64,000 nt of DNA from Sphingomonadaceae bacterium (GTDB lineage Bacteria; Pseudomonadota; Alphaproteobacteria; Sphingomonadales; Sphingomonadaceae). A program made the translations under genes and the position numbers. The notes beneath the pieces were generated by a model. That model ran no database searches. It was not told where the DNA came from and was given only the letters and a program-made list of their open reading frames with translations. Where the stretch lies: positions 248,001 through 312,000 of the forward strand of contig JAPZTW010000008.1 in assembly GCA_027533105.1 (NCBI GenBank), in the 5' to 3' direction. Positions 9,626-17,993 of this stretch are shown one piece after another (the stretch's first letter is position 1; the number at the start of each line of letters is the position of its first letter).

Positions 9626-10138
9626 GTGATCCGCTCCAACCCGGTGATGCGCTTGGGGGCTATCCTGGCTTTATTCCTGCTCTGGCTGGCGCCGGGGCAA
9701 GCTGCGGCACAGTCGGGTGCGCTTAACGCTGTGGGCGAGGCTGTGGCCGAGGCCGAAGGCGAGCCCGCATTCGATCCCGCCGTGCAGGCCCGGCTCGATG
9801 CCGCCCGCCGCCGCACTGCGGTCACCTCGGTGCAAAGCCGCTGCGATCGCCCGCGCCAGGGCGACGAGATTGTCGTTTGCGTTGATCGCGGCGAAGACCT
9901 GCGGGTGCCGACCACGGCGGAGAGCGACCCCGATTCGCTGGCGGCGCGGCGGGCGCGCAACAACGGGGTGCCGCTGGCCCCGCAGCTCGATCGCGGTTCG
10001 TGCAAGGGCAAGCCGGGCTGCGTGATCGGCGGCTGGGCCCCGCCGCCGCTTTACCTGATCGACCTGGCCGCCATTCCCGAAGCGCCTGAAGGTTCGGACG
10101 CCGACAAGGTGGCGAAGGGCGAACTGCCCGACCGCTAG
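9626..10138 (+). CDS. Secreted hypothetical protein (170 aa)
   Basis: Signal peptide ALFLLWLAPGQAAAQ; cysteine pairs in mature region. Confidence 0.65.
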   Translation: MIRSNPVMRLGAILALFLLWLAPGQAAAQSGALNAVGEAVAEAEGEPAFDPAVQARLDAARRRTAVTSVQSRCDRPRQGDEIVVCVDRGEDLRVPTTAESDPDSLAARRARNNGVPLAPQLDRGSCKGKPGCVIGGWAPPPLYLIDLAAIPEAPEGSDADKVAKGELPDR

Positions 10139-10141
10139 CGG

Positions 10142-11437
10142 CTATTCGCCCAGAATCTGCAGCACCAGCGGCGGCTCGGTCAGGCTGTCGGAGCCTTCGA
10201 GCAGCCGCACCGCCTCGGCCACGGCGCTTTCCGGGCCTTCGTGGGTGACCATGGCGACCATCACCGCCCCGGCATCGCCCGCCCGGCCCTTCTGGATCAG
10301 GCTTTCGATCGAGACCCCGGCATCGCGCATCGCGGCGGTGATCTCGGCCAGCACGCCCGGCCGGTCGGCCACCATGAAGCGCAGATAGGCGCGGCCCTGG
10401 CGGTGCCCGGTCGCGGCTGGCTCCATCGCCTCGAGCTCGGCCACCGGAACGGAGAACGGCGCGCCGATCTCGCCCCGGGCGATGTCGATCAGGTCGGCCA
10501 CCACCGCGCTCGCGGTCGGCCCTTCACCCGCACCCGCGCCCTGGAACAGCAGCCGGCCCGAGAAGTTGCCTTCCGCCACCACGGCATTGGTCGCCCCGTC
10601 GACATGGGCCAGCGGGTGGTCGAACGGCACCAGGTGCGGCTGGACCCGCTGGAACAGCTGGCCATCACCAGCTTCGGCCATCCCAATCAGGCGGATCACA
10701 TAGCCCAGCGCATCGGCCTGGGCGATGTCGGCCGCCTTCAGCCGAGTGATCCCGGTCGTGTCGACGCCGGGAAAGTCGATCCGGCTGCCAAAGGCGATCG
10801 CCGCCAGGATCGACAGCTTGTGCGCCGCGTCGGTCCCCTCGATGTCAAAGGCCGGATCAGCCTCGGCATAGCCCTTGGCCTGGGCCTCGCGCAGCACGTC
10901 GGCAAAGTCGCGGCCGGTGTCTTCCATGGTCGAGAGGATGTAATTGCAGGTCCCGTTGAGGATGCCATAGACCCGCTCGATCGCGTTGGCCGCGGCCCCT
11001 TCGCGCAGACCCTTGATCACCGGGATGCCGCCGGCCACCGCCGCTTCGAACTTCAGCGCCACCTTGGCCGCCTCGGCCTTGCCGGCCAGTTCGAGGCCGT
11101 GGTGCGCGATCATCGCCTTGTTGGCGGTGACAAAGGCCTTGCCCGCCTCGATCGTGGCGCGGGCGCAGGCCAGCGCCGGGCCATCGGCCCCGCCGACCAG
11201 TTCGACCACCACATCGACATCCGGGCGTTCGCCCAGGATGACCATGTCATCGTCCCAGGTATAAGGAGCCAGATCGACCGACCGCTTCTTGCGCCGGTCG
11301 CGCGCGCTGACCGTGGTGACCACGATCGGCCGGCCGGCCCGGCGCGCGATCAGCGCGGCATTGGCCTCGACCAGCCGGATCACACCGGCCCCGACCGTCC
11401 CCAGTCCTGCCAGCCCCACTCTCAACGGTTCAGCCAT
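10142..11437 (-). CDS. hom: Homoserine dehydrogenase
   Basis: MAEPLRVGLAGLGTVGAGVIRL, GILNGTCNYILSTMEDTGRDF, C-terminal ACT domain; in-frame extension to 11611 not needed. Confidence 0.95.
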   Translation of the reverse strand: MAEPLRVGLAGLGTVGAGVIRLVEANAALIARRAGRPIVVTTVSARDRRKKRSVDLAPYTWDDDMVILGERPDVDVVVELVGGADGPALACARATIEAGKAFVTANKAMIAHHGLELAGKAEAAKVALKFEAAVAGGIPVIKGLREGAAANAIERVYGILNGTCNYILSTMEDTGRDFADVLREAQAKGYAEADPAFDIEGTDAAHKLSILAAIAFGSRIDFPGVDTTGITRLKAADIAQADALGYVIRLIGMAEAGDGQLFQRVQPHLVPFDHPLAHVDGATNAVVAEGNFSGRLLFQGAGAGEGPTASAVVADLIDIARGEIGAPFSVPVAELEAMEPAATGHRQGRAYLRFMVADRPGVLAEITAAMRDAGVSIESLIQKGRAGDAGAVMVAMVTHEGPESAVAEAVRLLEGSDSLTEPPLVLQILGE

Positions 11438-11516
11438 CTGCGGCCCCCTTTCGCTCGCGCGCCCTATGCCAGCCGCGCCAGCGGCGCAACCACCGGTCGC
11501 GTCGGCCGCGCACCCG

Positions 11517-12419
11517 TCAGCGGCGCACCCGCGCGCAAGGGCCAAGCTGGTCGAGCACGAAACGATAGTCGCGCCCGGCCGCCTGACGCTCGGCCGGACT
11601 GCCCGAGACATTGGCCCCGGCCGGCAGCAACGGCGGCAGGAAACAGGCCAGGCGATACCAGGTCAGGCTGTCGCGCTGCGGCGGCGGCGCATCGGTTTCG
11701 ACCACTTCGGAAAACGAGACGGTCCAGCGCGGCGGCGCACCGGCTGCCCGGGTCACCGTGATCGCCGCCGGTTCGCCCGCCGCCGTGGCCAGGAAGAACT
11801 GGGTCTCGCCCTCGCCGGCCAGGGCCCCGGCGACATGGATCGCCTCGCGCACGCCGGTCACCCGCAGCGGAGCGCCGGGGGCATAAAGCTCGGCCAGGAT
11901 CGCCTTGACCCGGTCTTCCAGCATCGGGTCCCACAGGATCTGTGCATCCGGTGCCACCAGTTGCAGTTCGCCAGGTCGCGCCGCAACCGGACGGGCGAAG
12001 ATCACCACGCTGCGCTTGCCGAGCTTCGGCGGCTTGTCCTTGGCATCGCGCGGCACGTCGACCAGGTAACGGATCGCCTCGCCCAGCGCGGTGCGCCCGC
12101 CCAGCACGGCCTCGGTCCGCGCTTCAATATAAAGCCGCGCCCAGCCGGGGCGCAGGCCGGGGGCGCGGGCCGGCTCCACCTCTGCCGCCTTGCGAACCTG
12201 TGCCCGGACCACCAGTGGCGCAGAATCGGCGAGGTCGGTCAGGTCGGCATAGCTGGGCACCGGCAGCTGCGCCGGAACCGGCGCCGGCGCGGCTGCTGCG
12301 CGGGCGGCGCGCGGCGGCGAATCGGCCTGTAGCGGCGCTGGAACCAACAGGGCCAGGGCCAGCATCGGGCCAGCGCGCCAGGCGCCAGCCAGCGATGCGG
12401 TAAAGCGGGAGGGGAGCAT
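11517..12419 (-). CDS. Secreted hypothetical protein (300 aa)
   Basis: N-terminal signal peptide and long coherent ORF; no recognised domain. Confidence 0.65.
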   Translation of the reverse strand: MLPSRFTASLAGAWRAGPMLALALLVPAPLQADSPPRAARAAAAPAPVPAQLPVPSYADLTDLADSAPLVVRAQVRKAAEVEPARAPGLRPGWARLYIEARTEAVLGGRTALGEAIRYLVDVPRDAKDKPPKLGKRSVVIFARPVAARPGELQLVAPDAQILWDPMLEDRVKAILAELYAPGAPLRVTGVREAIHVAGALAGEGETQFFLATAAGEPAAITVTRAAGAPPRWTVSFSEVVETDAPPPQRDSLTWYRLACFLPPLLPAGANVSGSPAERQAAGRDYRFVLDQLGPCARVRR

Positions 12420-12691
12420 TTCCGAAGCCTTCCAATCTCGGTCTGGCCCGCAGATTCGGCGGGCCTTTCAGTCTGTTCCAGCTTAACACAAGTGAATCGC
12501 GCGTTAATGGATAAAGCGTTGCGTGTCTGCGCCCTCGCGGCTAAAGCACGAGGAAATCCGTGCCATAGAACAACAACGGCACGCATTCTGATCCGACCGG
12601 GCATCTGGCAGCGCCGGAAGATCCGGGTGGGTCGGCAGGGTGGATATTAAGATTTTGGGTGCCCGTGCCCTTTCTGGGGTGCGGTCACCGG

Positions 12692-12713
12692 GTCCCGGGT
12701 TTTGGCCCGGGAC
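12692..12713 (+). promoter_or_regulatory. GTCCCGGG-TTTTGG-CCCGGGAC stem-loop in tonB leader
   Basis: Perfect 8-bp stem, 6-nt loop, ending 28 nt before the tonB ATG. Confidence 0.5.
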
Positions 12714-12741
12714 GGGGACTGACTAGGAGTGATGCGTCTGA

Positions 12742-13395
12742 ATGGCTTACGCAGATCGTGATAGAACAACCGAGAATACGGTCGGGATGGTTATCTCTGC
12801 CGTGCTCATCGCGGTAGTCGGTTGGGCCCTTGTTTCGGGCCTGGCCTACGAAGGCGTGAAAGAGCTCGTCAAGAAGGTAACGACCGTCGACATCAAGGAA
12901 CCGGAGAAGCCGAAGGAGCCGCCACCGCCGCCTAAGCAGGATGCAGCGCCGCCGCCGATCGTCGCTCCGCCGCCGCCGGTCAACATCAACGTTGCCCCGC
13001 CGCCGGTGACTGTCGTCACAACCCCGCCGCCGCCGGCTCCGGTTGTGCCGATCATCGCCCCGCCGGCTCCGGTCGTTGCGCCGGCTCCGCGCGTGCAGCC
13101 CAAGGGCGCTGTGCCGCGTGGCAACCCGGCCAACTGGGCAACCACCAACGACTACCCGACCCGGGCCCTGCGCGAAGAGCGCGAAGGGACCAGCGGCTTC
13201 CGCGTGACGGTAAGCCCCGAAGGCCGGGTGACCAGCTGCGAAATCACCAGCTCGAGCGGCAGCTCCGACCTCGACGAGGCCACCTGCTCGAACGTGACCC
13301 GCCGGGCGCGCTTCAACCCCGCGACCGATGGCGAAGGGCAGCCCACCACGGGCTCCTATTCGAACCGCATCCGCTGGGTGATCCCGAAGGATTGA
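12742..13395 (+). CDS. tonB: Energy transducer TonB
   Basis: N-terminal TM, Pro-rich spacer (PPPPPKQDAAPPP...), TonB C-terminal domain; followed by exbB/exbD. Confidence 0.92.
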   Translation: MAYADRDRTTENTVGMVISAVLIAVVGWALVSGLAYEGVKELVKKVTTVDIKEPEKPKEPPPPPKQDAAPPPIVAPPPPVNINVAPPPVTVVTTPPPPAPVVPIIAPPAPVVAPAPRVQPKGAVPRGNPANWATTNDYPTRALREEREGTSGFRVTVSPEGRVTSCEITSSSGSSDLDEATCSNVTRRARFNPATDGEGQPTTGSYSNRIRWVIPKD

Positions 13396-13493
13396 TGTCG
13401 TTTTAAGTTTCGGCCCGGTCTGCGCCGGGTCATTGCCGGAACCCTGGGGAGCCGGCGCAATGCCAACCTATTTCGCTTGAGAGGAATACCCGC

Positions 13494-14261
13494 ATGTTTA
13501 CCGTTGACCTCCTGACTGCCGCCGCTGGTGCCGGTGCAGCCCCGCAGACCAAGTTCGGCTTCTGGGAAGCCATGGAACAGGGCGGCGCGATCGCCTGGTC
13601 CACCCTGGCGATCCTCGCCATCATGCTGTTCGGCTCGCTGTTCATCCTGTTCACCAAGTACCTCGAGCAGGGCAAGATCCTGAAGCAGTACGAAGGCGTG
13701 AAGGCCAACTTCTGGCGCGCGCCGAGCATGAAGGACGGCGTTGCCAAGCTGGAGAAGGACAGCGCCTGGCGCCAGATCGTCGAAGACGGCCTCGCCGCTG
13801 AAGAACAGCACGGCAAGATGGTGACCGAAACCGACGCCCACGACTGGCTCTATGGTTCGCTGGCCCGGTCGGAAGCCTCGATCAACTCGTACCTCGCCAA
13901 GGGCCTGCCCTGGCTGGCCACCACCGGTGCAACCGCTCCGTTCGTCGGTCTGTTCGGTACCGTGGTCGGCATCTACCGCGCGCTGATCAACATCGGCATC
14001 GCCGGTTCGGCCTCGATCGACAAGGTCGCCGGTCCGGTTGGTGAAGCGCTGATCATGACCGCCATCGGTCTGCTCGTCGCGGTTCCGGCCGTGCTCGCCT
14101 ACAACTACCTGCAGGCCCGCAACAAGCGCATCGCCGAGCTGCTCTCGGGCTTCTCGACCGACGTGCTGGCCTACATCAACTCGAAGGGCGCCGTGAAGCC
14201 TGCCGTGACTGCCGCTCCGGCTGCCAAGCCGGCTGCTGCTGCCCCGGCTGCCAAGGCCTAA
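13494..14261 (+). CDS. exbB: MotA/TolQ/ExbB proton channel family protein
   Basis: GLPWLATTGATAPFVGLFGTVVGIYRALINIG and three TM segments. Confidence 0.95.
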   Translation: MFTVDLLTAAAGAGAAPQTKFGFWEAMEQGGAIAWSTLAILAIMLFGSLFILFTKYLEQGKILKQYEGVKANFWRAPSMKDGVAKLEKDSAWRQIVEDGLAAEEQHGKMVTETDAHDWLYGSLARSEASINSYLAKGLPWLATTGATAPFVGLFGTVVGIYRALINIGIAGSASIDKVAGPVGEALIMTAIGLLVAVPAVLAYNYLQARNKRIAELLSGFSTDVLAYINSKGAVKPAVTAAPAAKPAAAAPAAKA

Positions 14262-14370
14262 GCTGCACGGGACTGTCGCAGCCATCCGGTTGCGACAGTC
14301 CACCAGCCAACCCGACCCGGCCATCAGGCCCTGGACAGGGTTGGCCCAACTTAAGGACAGGATGTAACCC

Positions 14371-14904
14371 ATGGCGATTTCGATGGGCGGCGGCGGCGAA
14401 GAAACGCCGATGTCGGATATCAACACCACGCCACTGGTCGACGTGATGCTGGTGCTTCTGATCATCTTCCTGATCGCGGTTCCGGTCGCGATCCAGACGA
14501 TCGAGAAGCTGAAGGTGCCGGTGATGGTCTCGGAAGAGTCCAAGGACAAGGTCGAGAACCTGCTGCTCACCGTGACCACGACGGACACCGCTGGCCGCAG
14601 CGCCGGCGATCCGGGCTACGAAGGTGCGAACCTGGGTGGCGAGTGCCGGATCTACTTCAACAACGTGACGCCGATGGATTCGGTCGAACTGCGCGAACAG
14701 GCGTTCAAGCGGCTTGACGGGATCGTGAAGCGCGCGGGCGGCCCGGAAGCCCTCAAGGCCAATCCGGATCTCATCCCGCAGGTCCACATCCGGGCTGACC
14801 AGTCTGCCCCGTGGCGCTGCGTGGCCGGTGCGATCTACAACTCGCAGATCTCGGGCTATCCGACCGTCGGCTTCATTTCGACCCCCGTCGAACCGGGCAT
14901 CTGA
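14371..14904 (+). CDS. exbD: ExbD/TolR biopolymer transporter (first copy)
   Basis: PMSDINTTPLVDVMLVLLIIFLIAVPVA signature. Confidence 0.95.
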   Translation: MAISMGGGGEETPMSDINTTPLVDVMLVLLIIFLIAVPVAIQTIEKLKVPVMVSEESKDKVENLLLTVTTTDTAGRSAGDPGYEGANLGGECRIYFNNVTPMDSVELREQAFKRLDGIVKRAGGPEALKANPDLIPQVHIRADQSAPWRCVAGAIYNSQISGYPTVGFISTPVEPGI

Positions 14905-14944
14905 CCCGGTTCGCTGGCCCGAACAAATTCAGGAGTAACCCAAC

Positions 14945-15391
14945 ATGGCAATGTCAGGCGGCAAGGATGATGGCTCGCCGATGATGGAAATGAACACGAC
15001 GCCGTTGATCGACGTCATGCTCGTTCTCCTCATCATGTTCATCATCACGATCCCCGTGGCGACCCACGCCGTGAACATCGACCTGCCGAGCCCGGCCGCG
15101 CCTCCGCCTGACGTGATCGTCGAGCGGACCAAGAACAAGGTCGTGATCATGCCGGACAGCACCATTCTCTGGAATGGCAGCCCGGTGAACGTGAACCAGC
15201 TGTCGGGCCTGCTGCAGGCCACCCTGGCGATCCAGCCGGAGCCGGAACTGCAGTATCAGCCGGATGCCCAGGCACCCTACGACACCTCGGTCCGCGTGCT
15301 GAACATCATCAAGGGTTCGGGCGTGACGGCCTTCGGGTTCGTCGGCAACGAACAGTATTCGGAATTCGGCAAGGCTCCGGGCGCCAAGTAA
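14945..15391 (+). CDS. exbD: ExbD/TolR biopolymer transporter (second copy)
   Basis: PMMEMNTTPLIDVMLVLLIMFIITIPVATHAV signature. Confidence 0.95.
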   Translation: MAMSGGKDDGSPMMEMNTTPLIDVMLVLLIMFIITIPVATHAVNIDLPSPAAPPPDVIVERTKNKVVIMPDSTILWNGSPVNVNQLSGLLQATLAIQPEPELQYQPDAQAPYDTSVRVLNIIKGSGVTAFGFVGNEQYSEFGKAPGAK

Positions 15392-15419
15392 GCGCCCGGG
15401 ACAACCGGAAACGAACGAA

Positions 15420-15447
15420 GGGGGCGGAGCGATCCGCCCCCTTTTTT
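15420..15447 (+). terminator. Rho-independent terminator after tonB-exbBDD
   Basis: GGGGGCGGA-GCGA-TCCGCCCCC-TTTTTT. Confidence 0.9.
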
Positions 15448-15470
15448 GCGTCTCCCGCAGGTGTCACCGG

Positions 15471-17921
15471 TCAATCCCGCGCGGGACGCATCGCCAATCC
15501 GGCCAGCCCCTCGGCCTCCAGCAGCAGTTCCTCGTCGGCCTGCCCCTGCGGCGTGCTTTCCCGCCCGACCATCACCAGCACCGGCACGGCCAGGGGGCTG
15601 ACCCGGTCGAGCCGGATGTGCTGCAACTGATGCTGCGCCCGGTCCAGCACTCCGGCCAGGCGACCGACATCGGTCATCCGCGCCCGCGCATCGGCCCAGG
15701 CCGCCTCGATCAGCACATGATCGGGCTCATGCTTCAGCAGCACGTCATAGATGAGGTCGGTCGAGAAGGTGACCTGCCGCCCGGTCTTGCGCTTGCCCGG
15801 ATGCTGGCGTTCGACCAGGCCCGAAATCACCGCCACTTCGCGGAAAGCCCGGCGCAGCAGGTAACTGTTCTGGACCCAGTCGACGAATTCGTCGGCCAGG
15901 ATATCGGGCGACAGCAGCGCCGCCGGATCGTCGATCGGCTTCAGTCCCCAGACCGCCAGTGCATAGTCATTGGCCACGAAGCCCATTGGCGCCAAGCCGC
16001 GGGCCTCCATCCGCTTGGTCACCAGCATCCCCAGCGACTGGTGCGCCGGCCAGCCTTCGAAGGTGTAGAACACGGTGTAGAACCGCCCCTGGTGCGGAAA
16101 GCTTTCCACCAGCAGCCGACCCGGCGCGGGCAGTTCCGACCGCCAGTCCTGCATCTCCAGCCATTCGCGCACATCGTCGGGAAAGCGCGCCCAGCCCGCC
16201 CGGTCGGCCAGCAGCGCCTGGACCCGCTCCGACAGGTGCGTGGTCAGCGGCATCCGCGCGCCCATATAGCTTGGGATCTGGCCCGATTTCCTCGCCGCCC
16301 GCACCCATAGCTCGGTCTCGCGCATCGCCTCGACTTCAAGGTCCAGCCCGGCAAAGCGGAAGGTGGCCCCTGGTTTGAGGCTGGCGGCGAAGCTCTCCTC
16401 CACCCGCCCCAGCGCCTTGCCATTGCGGAACCGCACCCCGATCATCTCGCTGTCCATGATGATCCCGGCATTGAGCCGATGCCGCGCGGCATGTTCGGGA
16501 TGAGTCAGCCGCCAAAGCCCGTCACGCCCCTTCGTGATCCGCTGGAACCGGTCATAGGCTCGCAGCGCATAGCCGCCACTGGCGACAAACCCCAGCACCC
16601 GCTCCCAGGTCGCGGCATCGACCCAGCGATAGGCTTCAGCCGATTGCACCTCGGCCAGCAGCGCGGCCCCGTCGAACGGGTCGGCACAGGCACAGGCCAT
16701 CACGTGCTGGGCCAAAACGTCGAGCCCGCCGGGCCGAAAGGTATCGCCATCGCGCTGCCCGGCGGCGACCGCTTCCTGTGCGGCAAAGGCCTCGAGAAAC
16801 TCGAACCGGTTGCCGGGCGCGAGCAGGGCGCGGCTGGGCTGGTCAAGCCGATGGTTGGCCCGCCCGATCCGCTGGAGCAGCCGCGAGGAGCCCTTGGGCG
16901 CCCCCATCTGCACCACCAGGTCAACGTCGCCCCAGTCGACCCCCAGATCGAGGCTGGCGGTGCAGACCAGCGCGCGCAGCTTGCCCGCCGCCATCGCGCT
17001 TTCCACCTTGCGCCGCGCCTCGACCGAAAGCGAGCCGTGATGGATCCCGATCGGCAGGTGATGCTCGTTCGCGTCCCACAGCTGCTGGAAAATGAACTCG
17101 GCGAGGAACCGGGTGTTGCAGAACACCAGCGTGGTGCGATTTGCCCGGATCGCCTGGTACAGTTGTGGTACCGCCCAGGCTGCCGCATGTCCCCCCCAGG
17201 GTACCCTGGCTTCCTCGGGCAGGACGATCTCCAGCTCGGGCGGCGCCCCCGCCTCGCCCTCAACCAGCGCCACCGCCGCGGCATCGCCGCCGGGCGCCAG
17301 CCAGCGGCGATAGGCGTCGGGCTCGGCCAGGGTGGCCGACAGCGCCACCCGCTGCATCTGCGGGGCCAGCGCCTGCAGCCGCGCCAACGCCAGCGCCAGC
17401 AGATCGCCGCGCTTGCCGTTGGCAAAGGCGTGAACCTCGTCCACCACCACCCGCTGCAACCCGGCAAACAGGGTGGCGGATTCCGGATAGGACAGCAGCA
17501 GGGACAGCGATTCGGGCGTGGTCAGCAGGATATGCGGCGGCCGGGCCCGCTGCCGCGCCTTGCGCTCGGATGGGGTATCGCCGCTGCGCGTCTCGATCCG
17601 CACCGGCAGGCCCAGCTCCTCGGCCGGGAGCAGCAGGTTGCGCCGCACATCGTGCGCCAATGCCTTCAGGGGAGAGACATAGAGCGTGTGCAGCCCATCG
17701 GGCGGCGGCATCCCTCCCAGCCTCGAGGGGCAGAAATCGGCCAGCGAGGGCAGGAACCCCGCCAGGGTCTTCCCCGCCCCGGTATCGGCCACCAGCAATG
17801 CGTGGCGGCCCTGCTCCGCCACGGCCAGCATCTCGGCCTGGTGCCGTCGCAGCCGCCAGCCCCGCGCGGCCAGCCAGCCGGCAAGTTCGGGGGGAAGCAG
17901 CGCGGAATCCATCATCTCCAT
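15471..17921 (-). CDS. Ligase-associated DEXH-box (Lhr-like) DNA helicase
   Basis: ALLVADTGAGKTLAGFLPSL, VVVDEVHAFANGKRGDLLALAL, VQMGAPKGSSRLLQRIGRANH; start placed at MEMMDSALLPPELAGW. Confidence 0.9.
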   Translation of the reverse strand: MEMMDSALLPPELAGWLAARGWRLRRHQAEMLAVAEQGRHALLVADTGAGKTLAGFLPSLADFCPSRLGGMPPPDGLHTLYVSPLKALAHDVRRNLLLPAEELGLPVRIETRSGDTPSERKARQRARPPHILLTTPESLSLLLSYPESATLFAGLQRVVVDEVHAFANGKRGDLLALALARLQALAPQMQRVALSATLAEPDAYRRWLAPGGDAAAVALVEGEAGAPPELEIVLPEEARVPWGGHAAAWAVPQLYQAIRANRTTLVFCNTRFLAEFIFQQLWDANEHHLPIGIHHGSLSVEARRKVESAMAAGKLRALVCTASLDLGVDWGDVDLVVQMGAPKGSSRLLQRIGRANHRLDQPSRALLAPGNRFEFLEAFAAQEAVAAGQRDGDTFRPGGLDVLAQHVMACACADPFDGAALLAEVQSAEAYRWVDAATWERVLGFVASGGYALRAYDRFQRITKGRDGLWRLTHPEHAARHRLNAGIIMDSEMIGVRFRNGKALGRVEESFAASLKPGATFRFAGLDLEVEAMRETELWVRAARKSGQIPSYMGARMPLTTHLSERVQALLADRAGWARFPDDVREWLEMQDWRSELPAPGRLLVESFPHQGRFYTVFYTFEGWPAHQSLGMLVTKRMEARGLAPMGFVANDYALAVWGLKPIDDPAALLSPDILADEFVDWVQNSYLLRRAFREVAVISGLVERQHPGKRKTGRQVTFSTDLIYDVLLKHEPDHVLIEAAWADARARMTDVGRLAGVLDRAQHQLQHIRLDRVSPLAVPVLVMVGRESTPQGQADEELLLEAEGLAGLAMRPARD

Positions 17922-17993
17922 CTGGCATGGCGCGGCGCGCTTGTCTTGCCCCGCAAGCGCGCGCCTGCCATCACCGGGGAGGAGGTGGATGCG

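Noticed and set aside
12900-13090. Proline-codon repeats (ccgccgccg) as a possible tandem repeat/CRISPR-like array
   Set aside because: Explained by the proline-rich periplasmic spacer of TonB; no spacer structure.
16479-17993. N-terminal extension of the MgtC-family ORF
   Set aside because: Antisense to the helicase; a membrane protein with a good start at 17994 explains the rest.
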